Assembly: GCA_017407125.1 (NCBI GenBank)
Contig: JAFQXE010000001.1
Span: 1-54,795, forward strand
Direction of reading: 5' to 3'
Length of the DNA: 54,795 bases
Origin: Thermoguttaceae bacterium
GTDB lineage: Bacteria > Planctomycetota > Planctomycetia > Pirellulales > Thermoguttaceae
Shown here: piece after piece, positions 33,827 to 40,965 of the stretch
Numbering within the stretch: the first letter of the stretch is position 1
Layout: the number at the start of each line of letters is the position of its first letter
Program-made: the position numbers and the translations under genes
Notes under the pieces: model-generated
What the model was told of the DNA's origin: nothing
Databases searched by the model: none
Seen by the model: the letters and a program-made list of their open reading frames with translations, nothing else

Positions 33827-33990
33827 GGCAGTAGACAATAGGCAGTAGTTAATAAACAGTAGCGCGAAGCGCTTCCTTAAGAACCGCGTAGCGGTTCAAT
33901 ATTGATAGCCGTGGGTTTTAACCCACGGAGGCAGTAGTAGGAAATCTCTACTGCCTTTTGCGTGACGAAAACCACGGGTTTACACCCGTG
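33827..33990. repeat. Right inverted arm beside the pseudo-HtrA operon
   Basis: GCAGTAG heptamers (33831-33862), GCGCGAAGCGCTTCC, GAACCGC/GCGGTTC and CCGTGGG/CCCACGG (33861-33928) mirror 32225-32330. A GGCAGTAG/CTACTGCC hairpin (33930-33955) and CCACGGGTTTACACCCGTGG (33972-33991) follow. Confidence 0.85.
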
Positions 33991-34045
33991 GCTCGCCTTA
34001 AACCTTTGAGCGACGCAAAGTATAATTGCAAATTACTAATTCTCT

Positions 34046-35065
34046 CTAGCCGTAGATTTCGTTCCACAGACCGTTGAGGTCGATGTCTTGAGCCGTGCCA
34101 GCGAAGAAGACGGCGCGGAAGTTCATCTTTTGAACCGTACCTGCCGGGAATTCCGCTCCCTTGATGTAGTACGGCAGCGGGGAAATGTTGCCGTAGTCGC
34201 GAACCAGCCACGGGCAGTCGCCGTCGACGCCCCAGTCTTTCCACGCCGCAGCAGGCGCACAGAAGACGGCGCAGCCTTCAGTAATAGCCGGATTAAACCG
34301 ACGTTTGCCGTAGTACGCCATCCATTTATGGGCTTTCTTTTCGTTGTCAGCCTGACGGAAAACGCCGGCGTCTGAAACGAGTTCTCCTCCGCCGTCCGGG
34401 CAGACGTCCTGAGCAACGCGAACGCCGAAAAAGCCGTGGTTGGTGCTTTCGCATTTGACGTCAACGAGCATGGTTCGAGCGTATTCCAGGTCGAGAATAT
34501 AGTAGTCGTCGCAGCGCCAATCGATTGTGTACTTGCGGGTATCGGTAATAATCGGGTCTTGATCCGGCTTCTTCCAGACGCCTTCGTCCGTCCAGACGAT
34601 TTTCTTTTCGTCACAGGAAACGATTTTCACGCCTTGAGAGAGAATCTGCCCGTCTTTGCGTCCGCCCTGCCAGTAGTTGCCGCCGTTGACGCGGTCTTCG
34701 CCCAGGAAGCAGCCGCGATGGTGCGGCCACGGCTGAGACGATTCCGTCAGCAGCGTTACCATCGATTTCGGTCCGACCATCGGGTACAGGTATGGATACT
34801 TCTGATTCGGTCCCGTTCGGTACGTCGCCAGGCACTGGTTGTCTTTGCGAATCCAGAGGTCTTTGTCGGCGAAATCGGGATTGTACGCTGTGATGTGTTC
34901 AACAGCCTGATCTCCCCAGCCGGGAATGAACTTGCCGGTTCTGCCGGCGTAAATCGGCTGATACTGGTTTCCGGTTTGAGCGGCTTCTTCCGCTCCCGCA
35001 ATCGTATAGGACAGCCCAACAGCCGCGGCGGCTGCTCCTGCCTTGAAAAATTCGCGTCGTTGCAT
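34046..35065 (-). CDS. Exported PmoA-like (DUF6807) family protein
   Basis: A 339-residue protein with a Tat signal (QRREFFKAGAAAAAVGLS). The family-typical PWPHHRGCFLGEDRVNGGNYW and, near the end, FRAVFFAGTAQDIDLN identify the DUF6807 group, annotated PmoA-like but not a methane monooxygenase. Such proteins are abundant in planctomycetes with glycoside hydrolases; their activity is unsettled, and a beta-sandwich carbohydrate-active role is likely by context only. AGGAG lies 11 nt before the ATG. Own promoter at 35153-35181. Confidence 0.85.
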   Translation of the reverse strand: MQRREFFKAGAAAAAVGLSYTIAGAEEAAQTGNQYQPIYAGRTGKFIPGWGDQAVEHITAYNPDFADKDLWIRKDNQCLATYRTGPNQKYPYLYPMVGPKSMVTLLTESSQPWPHHRGCFLGEDRVNGGNYWQGGRKDGQILSQGVKIVSCDEKKIVWTDEGVWKKPDQDPIITDTRKYTIDWRCDDYYILDLEYARTMLVDVKCESTNHGFFGVRVAQDVCPDGGGELVSDAGVFRQADNEKKAHKWMAYYGKRRFNPAITEGCAVFCAPAAAWKDWGVDGDCPWLVRDYGNISPLPYYIKGAEFPAGTVQKMNFRAVFFAGTAQDIDLNGLWNEIYG

Positions 35066-35090
35066 TGGTTGAAATCTCCTGAGGTAATTG

Positions 35091-35122
35091 AAGTTGCGAG
35101 TTGCGAGTAGCGAGTTGCGAGA
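35091..35122. repeat. GAGTTGC heptamer repeat
   Basis: About four units of GAGTTGC/GAGTAGC in the leader of the PmoA-like gene. Confidence 0.75.
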
Positions 35123-35152
35123 AAAAACTCTGGTAACTACTCTTTAACTTCT

Positions 35153-35181
35153 ATTCTATCAAAATATCAGAGGAAAAACAA
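35153..35181 (-). promoter_or_regulatory. Promoter for the PmoA-like gene
   Basis: On the minus strand TTGTTT (35176-35181), a 17-nt spacer and TAGAAT (35153-35158). Confidence 0.5.
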
Positions 35182-35242
35182 CCGGGGGAGATAAAGATTT
35201 TCGTTTTTTTCTAAATATTCCCTATTTTGTACGTCCGTCCAA

Positions 35243-35271
35243 TTGCAAACGAATGGGGGAGGTAGTATAAT
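35243..35271 (+). promoter_or_regulatory. Promoter for the GH5-type gene
   Basis: TTGCAA (35243-35248), a 17-nt spacer and TATAAT (35266-35271). Transcription would start just before the AGCT-type palindrome at 35285-35402, placing it in a leader of about 195 nt. Confidence 0.75.
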
Positions 35272-35284
35272 CCATATTTGAGAA

Positions 35285-35402
35285 GCCGCTAGCTATTAGC
35301 CACTAGCTATTAGCTTGGGTATTTGAAAGTCTAAGCTTATAGCGTTTAACGTCAGATACTAACACCAAAAGCTAAGAGCTAGAGGCTAGAAGCTAAAAGC
35401 TG
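35285..35402. repeat. AGCT-type palindrome, copy 4
   Basis: Same orientation and a related centre (TAGCGTTTAA) as the copy at 3266-3383, and likewise placed in the leader of the next gene, shortly after a TATAAT. Confidence 0.8.
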
Positions 35403-35473
35403 TCTCACAAAACAGGTTCGCATTTACCGGATGAGTCAGAATTATTTGTACCGTTATCGAAAGGAGCATTGTT

Positions 35474-36568
35474 ATGAATCGACGCGAAGCGTTAAAGTAT
35501 ACGTTGGCGGCAACGGCGAGCGTTGGGCTGTTTCAGTCAGCGCGGGCGGACGAGCCCAAACCCGGAGTAGAGGCGAACGGTCGCTGGACTGTCGAGCGCG
35601 CTCAGGCGTGGGGAAAGAAACAGGGATGGATTGTCGGCTGTAATTACGTCCCGACGTACGCTGTCAACCAAATTGAAATGTGGCAGAAGCTGACGTTTGA
35701 TCCGCAGGTTATCGATTCCGAGTTAGGGCTTGTTGAGCAAACCGGCATGAACACAGTCCGCGTTTTCGTTCACGATTTGCTGTGGAGAGATCAGCGCGAC
35801 GCCTTTTTCGGGAACGTCCGCAAATTTTTCGACCTGTGCGAAAAACACGGTCTGAAAGTCATTTTCAACTTCTTTACCAACGGCGGGGCGGAAGGCGCGG
35901 TTATCGGTCCGCAGCCGGCGCCGAAACCGTTTGTTCATAACAGCCAGTGGCGGCAGACGCCGGGAAAAGAAGCCGTCATAAACAAGCCGGAAAAATGGTC
36001 GATGATGGAAGACTACGTCATGGATACAATGACGACATTCCGTAACGACGAGCGAATTCTGTTCTGGGATTTGTTTAACGAACCCGCCAATTCCGGCAAC
36101 CGGGAAATGACGCTCGGGTTCCTGAAACTGCTCTGGTCGTGGGCGCGAAAAATCGACACCCCGTTCCCGATGACGTCCGCAATTCAGGGCTATAAACCAA
36201 CCCCGATTGCCAGTTTCCTCGTTGAGAATTCCGACGTGCTCAGCTTCCATTGCTATGCGAATCTGGACGGAATGAAGAAAGTGGTCGAGACGTACAAGAA
36301 GTACAATCGTCCGCTGATTTGCAAAGAATGGATGGCGCGCCAAAAGAAATCTACGGTCATGGACATTCTCCCGTATCTTAAAGAACAAAACGTCGGCGCG
36401 ATTAACTGGGGACTCATTCCCGGCAAACTGCAAACCAACTACCCGTGGGGCTGGGGACCGGAAAAGGGCGAACCGGACGTCTGGTTCCACGACCTGTACC
36501 GCGAAGACCACACCCCCTACGACCCGAAGGAAATCGAGCTGTTCCAGAAGCTGTCTAAAAAGAGTTAG
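35474..36568 (+). CDS. Exported GH5-type glycoside hydrolase
   Basis: A 364-residue clan-A TIM-barrel hydrolase with a Tat-like signal (NRREALKYTLAATAS). The acid/base Glu lies in FWDLFNEPAN (about residue 203) and the nucleophile in PLICKEWMAR (about residue 285), the spacing expected of GH5-like cellulases, mannanases or xylanases. INWGLIPGKLQTNYPW near the end supplies the substrate-binding Trp. AAAGGAG sits 8 nt before the ATG. Exact family and substrate cannot be settled from sequence; relatives are often annotated cellulase or 1,4-beta-xylanase. The stop codon TAG is inside a TTAGGAG-type heptamer repeat. Confidence 0.85.
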   Translation: MNRREALKYTLAATASVGLFQSARADEPKPGVEANGRWTVERAQAWGKKQGWIVGCNYVPTYAVNQIEMWQKLTFDPQVIDSELGLVEQTGMNTVRVFVHDLLWRDQRDAFFGNVRKFFDLCEKHGLKVIFNFFTNGGAEGAVIGPQPAPKPFVHNSQWRQTPGKEAVINKPEKWSMMEDYVMDTMTTFRNDERILFWDLFNEPANSGNREMTLGFLKLLWSWARKIDTPFPMTSAIQGYKPTPIASFLVENSDVLSFHCYANLDGMKKVVETYKKYNRPLICKEWMARQKKSTVMDILPYLKEQNVGAINWGLIPGKLQTNYPWGWGPEKGEPDVWFHDLYREDHTPYDPKEIELFQKLSKKS

Positions 36569-36950
36569 AAGTGAGGAGTGAGGAGTTGACGCTTCGCGCT
36601 CCTCGTTGGTTATTTGCGGGTCAGCTAGCACACGGATTCAACGGATTAAACGGATTTTCGCCGATTGACTACTGGATGTTCGAAGGGGGAAATCCCGTAT
36701 TGCGTTAGTCGGAAACGTCCCCTGGATGGCGCCCGCCCTCGGGCGCCTTTCTGTCCCGATGAAAATCATCGACGCAGCCGAAAACGCTTCCGGGTCGCGG
36801 ACGAAGTCCGCCGAAGTAATTATAGCCGCAAAGGACGCAAAGAGCGCAAAGTTATCAATTGATGAACGCTTGCGGCGGAAGCATCCAAAAAACTTTAGAA
36901 CGTAGAATTGCCCGCTCAGACCCGCTGGTTCGCGGGCGTCTTCGCCCGCT
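36564..36950. repeat. Mosaic repeats between the GH5-type and TPR genes
   Basis: AGTTAGAAGTGAGGAGT heptamers start at the stop codon (36564-36585). Then come a period-9 ACGGATT repeat (36630-36660), a unit related to 27039-27098 in inverted orientation (36668-36735), GCGCCCGCCCTCGGGCGC, GCGGACGAAGTCCGC (36796-36810), CGCAAAG period-9 units (36826-36851) and CCCGC/GCGGG hairpins (36916-36950). No gene visible. Confidence 0.75.
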
Positions 36951-36958
36951 TAATTACT

Positions 36959-37489
36959 CTATTCTTCCTCGTTTTCTAAATCGTGCAAATTGTCAATAAC
37001 CTCAGTAAACAGTTCAATACTGTAGTGTTGTTCTTCTGCAAATTGTTCTTTTAATCCCTGTTCCAGAAGAACCCGGCATAATCCAACGTGCAAGCTCTCT
37101 CTGAAAGGCTCCAATTGCAAAGCAGTTCGAAACAGCTTTTCCGCCAACGGATAGTTGTCGTTTATGTAATAGTAAACTGCCAGTTCTTCATAGGCGTTAA
37201 CGCAGAATGGATCCTTTTCCAATATTGAAATGTAACAATTCGGAATGTCTAAAGAAGAATCCTCGTAACAGAATTTATAGCTTTCAAGAACGCGTCTCCA
37301 TGATTCCAGAAAAGACGACTGTGGATACCGCGCCAGCAGCGCGTCGATCTTTTGAATCTCTTTGGAATAACCTTCGAGATTTCCGTCTTTGTTTTCAATG
37401 CACGTTGCCAGACTATCGAAAAAATCGGAAACTATTGACATGAAAGAGTCCAGTTTTTTGCTATCGTCAGAGTTGTGTTCGTTTTCCAT
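36959..37489 (-). CDS. TPR-like protein, unknown function
   Basis: A 176-residue cytoplasmic protein without signal or membrane segment. The middle (about 75-150) has a TPR-type helix pair (CVNAYEELAVYYYINDNYPLAEKLFRTALQLEP), followed by a second weaker unit. I chose the ATG at 37489 (MENEHNSDD); the longer in-frame reading to 37576 runs through repeat DNA and has no supporting features. AT-rich compared with its neighbours. Adjacent upstream gene on the same strand is the PL11 lyase's downstream side, so a link is not implied. Confidence 0.7.
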   Translation of the reverse strand: MENEHNSDDSKKLDSFMSIVSDFFDSLATCIENKDGNLEGYSKEIQKIDALLARYPQSSFLESWRRVLESYKFCYEDSSLDIPNCYISILEKDPFCVNAYEELAVYYYINDNYPLAEKLFRTALQLEPFRESLHVGLCRVLLEQGLKEQFAEEQHYSIELFTEVIDNLHDLENEEE

Positions 37490-37499
37490 TTCTTTGTGA

Positions 37500-37638
37500 T
37501 TTTTGTTAAATGTTATGGCGGACGAAACGCCCGCGAATCGGGCTGAACGGAATCTTTTCGCGGGTCGTTTTTCCATTGGCAGGCGGGGACGCCTGCGGTC
37601 GACGAGGACGTCGACCCTCCGAAGCGCAAGCGTTACGC
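37500..37638. repeat. Short palindromic repeats
   Basis: GCCCGCGAATCGGGC, AGGCGGGGACGCCTGC and GTCGACGAGGACGTCGAC hairpins follow each other between the TPR and PL11 genes. They resemble the unit at 36916-36950. Confidence 0.6.
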
Positions 37639-39438
37639 TTAGCGTAATTGCTTATTCCGTACCATCTTCGGCAAATACTGTCCCAGGTGCGGGGGCTGAT
37701 TGTATCCGACGTTTTGCCAGACGATTGACATGCGGTAGACGTGGTCGGTCATGAGGCAGTTGACGCGGTACGGCGTTGGAATCGTCGTCGAAAAGATATT
37801 GATTTGAGCGGGATTTTCCGCGTTGTACAGGATGACTTCTTCCCGCCAGTCGCCCAGCAGATCCGCCTGCAGGTTCGGGTTCGCCTTCGTGCCGTTGATT
37901 GCTTTGGAATGGTTGATTTTCCAGAACGTCGCCAGTCGTCCGTTCTTCCAGGAATCGATATTTCCGCGGTCTAACAGCTCGTCCTGAAGGTCGCCGTCCC
38001 AGTAGATGCGGAAGTTCTGTGACGGGCGGCGGTCTGAAATCTTCTTGCCGTCCAAAGACCACAGCCCGTCTGTCGCGTAAGACCAGACTTCGTACCCGGG
38101 GTTATCCGCGTCGACGTCAGCCGCCAAGCCGCGCCCGACGTCGAAACCGGCGTGAACGCCCCAGAGAATCTTTCCCTCTGCTGACCGGACTTCCATGCCG
38201 TACTCGGCGGCTTTGCTTTCGTGAACGTCAAAGACGTAGAACTTCTCGCTATCATCTTGAGGCGTTGTACTTGAGAACAGGTGCAGCGCATCGCCGTGTC
38301 CTAAACCGGTTCGATACAGTACTGTCCCGTCGTCGTCCAGAGCGGCAGAACCGTAGACGATTTCGTCTTTCCCGTCGCCGTCCAGGTCGCCGACAGCAAG
38401 GTTGTGGTTCCCCTCTCCGTAAAGCCCTTCGCCCGGCGTCTCGCTTTTATGGAGCCAGCGCAGTTTGAGGTTCTTCCCGTCGAAGTCGAGAGCCATGACG
38501 TACACAGCGGTATAGTACCCGCGACAAAAGACGGCGGAAGTTCTTTTCCCGTCAAGACAGGCGGCGCAGGCGAGGAATCTGTCACAGCGGTTTCCGTAGT
38601 TGTCGCCCCAGCCGTCGGCGGCGTATCGATCCAGTTTTCGAACCGTTCGCGGAACGGGATAGTCAATCGTACAGACAGCCGCGCCGGTCTCGCCGTCAAA
38701 GACGGTTAGATACTCAGGACCGTCCAGAACGCGACCGTCTTTGTTTCGATAGTCGGCTTTGGCGTCACCGATAACGCGCCCCTGATCGTCGACCGCCCCG
38801 TCTGCGGTTTTACAGATCAGTTCCGCCTTGCCGTCCCCGTCAAAGTCGTAAACCAGATACGGCGAGTAATGCGCCCCGGATCGAATATTGACGCCCAAAT
38901 CGATGCGCCACAGCTTCTTCCCGTTCAGCGTATAGGCGTCGATAATCGTCGTGCCCGTATATCCGCTTTGAGCGTTGTCTTTGGCGTTGGACGGCTGCCA
39001 TTTCACAATCAACTCGTATCGACCATCGCCATCGAGATCGCCGCAGCTCATGTCGTTGGGCGTGTACTGACACTTTGACCCGTCCGGCATAGTCTGCTCG
39101 TCCGGCAAGTCCAGCGTCAGGGTCAAAAAACCTTCTTTCCAAACCGTCGCTGCCGGGCTGACATCGCCGTTGTATTCTACAGCATAGACGGAATCGCTTT
39201 TCCCGTCCCGGTCGAGGTAATTCGACCCGACGGACGCGTCGAGAGCTGCGATCGGCTTCCCGTCCCGCAAAAGCGTATAGACAGCGTCGTCCGCGTCGCT
39301 GGGCAGAACCCGCCACGATGTAAAGACGCCCTGCGGGGTCTGAATCGCGACCACGCCCCGGTCCAGGCGCTCTTCGCCCCGCGCCGCAGCCGTCAAAACC
39401 AGCAGAAGCAACACATAAAATTGAGAACGGTATTTCAT
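37639..39438 (-). CDS. Rhamnogalacturonan lyase, PL11 type
   Basis: A 599-residue exported lyase that cleaves the rhamnogalacturonan I backbone of pectin by beta-elimination. Signal peptide about 1-20. MEKGLD-like start of the mature part is diverged (LDRGVVAIQTPQGVFTSWRVL is the fibronectin-like N-domain), and the eight-bladed propeller shows calcium-binding loops DLDGDGRYE, DFDGDGKAE and DLDGDGKDE plus GAHYSPYLVYDF, AEYGMEVRSAEGK and, near the end, LLGDWREEVILY. Length fits PL11. AAAGGA lies before the ATG; promoter at 39461-39489. Supports pectin use by the organism. Confidence 0.88.
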   Translation of the reverse strand: MKYRSQFYVLLLLVLTAAARGEERLDRGVVAIQTPQGVFTSWRVLPSDADDAVYTLLRDGKPIAALDASVGSNYLDRDGKSDSVYAVEYNGDVSPAATVWKEGFLTLTLDLPDEQTMPDGSKCQYTPNDMSCGDLDGDGRYELIVKWQPSNAKDNAQSGYTGTTIIDAYTLNGKKLWRIDLGVNIRSGAHYSPYLVYDFDGDGKAELICKTADGAVDDQGRVIGDAKADYRNKDGRVLDGPEYLTVFDGETGAAVCTIDYPVPRTVRKLDRYAADGWGDNYGNRCDRFLACAACLDGKRTSAVFCRGYYTAVYVMALDFDGKNLKLRWLHKSETPGEGLYGEGNHNLAVGDLDGDGKDEIVYGSAALDDDGTVLYRTGLGHGDALHLFSSTTPQDDSEKFYVFDVHESKAAEYGMEVRSAEGKILWGVHAGFDVGRGLAADVDADNPGYEVWSYATDGLWSLDGKKISDRRPSQNFRIYWDGDLQDELLDRGNIDSWKNGRLATFWKINHSKAINGTKANPNLQADLLGDWREEVILYNAENPAQINIFSTTIPTPYRVNCLMTDHVYRMSIVWQNVGYNQPPHLGQYLPKMVRNKQLR

Positions 39439-39460
39439 AGCAATATTTCCTTTCGATTAT

Positions 39461-39489
39461 ATTATAACAGAAATCAGGAAAGTTTGCAC
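39461..39489 (-). promoter_or_regulatory. Promoter for the PL11 lyase gene
   Basis: On the minus strand GTGCAA (39484-39489), a 17-nt spacer and TATAAT (39461-39466), about 23 nt before the start codon. Confidence 0.55.
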
Positions 39490-39502
39490 GCGCCCTCGCC
39501 TC

Positions 39503-40486
39503 TCAATTACTGGAGACGTCTATATAGATGTACTGTCCGCCGTTTTCCTGAGCGAGGCGTTCGATAAAGTTGCCGTTGGGAGACGATTTTGCCCCGACGC
39601 CGAACTCGATTGAGTTGATCTGAACCCCGCCGGCGTCTCGGGCGCGTCGTTTGATTTCCGCCAGATTCCCCGCCGACATGACCGGCTCGTCCGCGTCAGT
39701 CAGGAAGAAAATCACGTCCGGTCGACACGCCAGCGCCCGCTTGAGGGCTTCCATGTGATCCGTCCCGCCGATTGCGGATATCGCATCGACGAAACTTTCT
39801 GCGTTGCGTTTCCCTCTGGAATCCGCCAAAGCCAGATCTTTATTCGGAAAAACTGAGGTGTCCTGATTGTAAAAGACAATGAGAAATTCCTGCTGAGGCG
39901 TCAGGGAATTGAACGAGCGGATCAGCTCCCGTTTCGCCAGCCCCAAAGCAGACCGCGACCCGCCGCCCATACTCCCGGAACGGTCGAAAACGTAGACGAA
40001 TCGTCTGCCCGTCCCCGTTGTTCCAAAACACTTAGCCTCGCCTTTCCCCGCGTTTTCCAGAGCGGAACCGACTCCCCCGGAACCGTCGCCCGGACCGGAC
40101 AGAACGCCGTCGAGATCAGATCCCAGCCCGCCGCCGAGGTCGTCTGCGGTAATTCCCAGAGCGCCCGGCAGAGCCGACGTCGGGTCAGCGTCCAGCGACA
40201 GTTCCGACGCGATATCCGCCGCCGACTCTTTCTGACCGCTTTGATTTCCCTGACTCTGCGCCGCCGCAGACGCCTCAAATTCCTCGGCGGACTGATAATA
40301 CGTCTTGCCGTCGACCCGGCTTTTGAGTTCGATGCCGACTTCCGCTGTCCTGTCGGAATCCGCCCCGCGAATAACGACAACCGTCGTCCGCAGCAGCAGA
40401 GCCAGGACAATCAAAATAATCAAATGTATCAACAGCGAAATCGCCCACGGGGGAACGCGGCGAATTAAGGAGTTTATTCCGCTCAT
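39503..40486 (-). CDS. Membrane-anchored von Willebrand A-domain protein
   Basis: A 327-residue protein with one N-terminal membrane helix (about 14-36, WAISLLIHLIILIVLALLL), a Gly/Asp/Ser-rich linker (about 70-150) and a VWA domain (about 155-325). The metal-ion site is complete: DRSGS (about 168-172), the Thr in GGTDHM and the Asp in LTDADE. The helix with PPWAISLLIHL is TonB-like, as in many planctomycete VWA proteins encoded with TolQ/ExbD; no such partners are here. It likely binds a protein ligand at the envelope. No ribosome binding site; a heptamer repeat ends just upstream of the start. Confidence 0.82.
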   Translation of the reverse strand: MSGINSLIRRVPPWAISLLIHLIILIVLALLLRTTVVVIRGADSDRTAEVGIELKSRVDGKTYYQSAEEFEASAAAQSQGNQSGQKESAADIASELSLDADPTSALPGALGITADDLGGGLGSDLDGVLSGPGDGSGGVGSALENAGKGEAKCFGTTGTGRRFVYVFDRSGSMGGGSRSALGLAKRELIRSFNSLTPQQEFLIVFYNQDTSVFPNKDLALADSRGKRNAESFVDAISAIGGTDHMEALKRALACRPDVIFFLTDADEPVMSAGNLAEIKRRARDAGGVQINSIEFGVGAKSSPNGNFIERLAQENGGQYIYIDVSSN

Positions 40487-40497
40487 AACAGGTGTTG

Positions 40498-40705
40498 TTA
40501 GTTAGGAGTTAGGAGGGAGGAGGGAGGAGTTAGCGCAAGCGTCCTCCAGAACCGCGTAGCGGTTCAATATTAGTAGCCGTGGGTGAAACCCACGGTCCGG
40601 AATAAAAAACAAAAATATCATTGCCAAACAACCTTTTCTCTCGTCCTCCACCGGAGGGCGTGAGAAAAGGAACTGAAGCAATTGCTAATTAACAATTGCT
40701 AATTA
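40498..40705. repeat. TTAGGAG heptamers, three-hairpin element copy 3, AATTGCT heptamers
   Basis: TTAGGAG/GGGAGGA heptamers (40498-40530), hairpin A (40549-40565), hairpin B (40577-40595), hairpin C (40620-40682; outer stem ATTGC/GCAAT, inner CCTTTTCTC/GAGAAAAGG) and ATTGCTA heptamers (40681-40705). Given the promoter at 40707-40735, the whole array would be transcribed as the leader of the VWA gene. Confidence 0.8.
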
Positions 40706-40706
40706 T

Positions 40707-40735
40707 ATTATACCAAATTCCCTCTCCCTTTGCAA
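40707..40735 (-). promoter_or_regulatory. Promoter for the VWA gene
   Basis: On the minus strand TTGCAA (40730-40735), a 17-nt spacer and TATAAT (40707-40712), giving a leader of about 215 nt filled with structured repeats. Confidence 0.7.
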
Positions 40736-40832
40736 TACCGCAACCGCCGCAAAATAGAAGAAATGAGCAATTATTGACTGTAACAGGAACAGATACTACA
40801 ACCCGATTTTATGCACTCATTGTGAAAAAAAG

Positions 40833-40852
40833 AAAAAACGTGAACGTTTTTT
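40833..40852. promoter_or_regulatory. Perfect palindrome between divergent promoters
   Basis: AAAAAACGT-ga-ACGTTTTTT. As RNA on the plus strand it would be a hairpin ending in T-residues, but no gene ends here; it lies between the minus promoter at 40707-40735 and the plus promoter at 40864-40892. Operator and terminator are both possible. Confidence 0.4.
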
Positions 40853-40863
40853 TCGTCTAACGC

Positions 40864-40892
40864 TTGCTTTTTTCTCCGATTTGTTGTATACT
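40864..40892 (+). promoter_or_regulatory. Promoter for the second WD-like gene
   Basis: TTGCTT (40864-40869), a 17-nt spacer and TATACT (40887-40892), about 70 nt before the ATG at 40966. Confidence 0.5.
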
Positions 40893-40965
40893 CTTATTAT
40901 TGTAACGAATTCATTTTGTCATAAACGTTCCTTTTCATCACAGCTAAAATAATCAGTTCTCTATT

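Noticed and set aside
34046..35065. Methane monooxygenase subunit
   Set aside because: The PmoA-like name of DUF6807 is historical; the protein is a Tat-exported soluble protein, with no membrane helices or copper-site motifs of pMMO.
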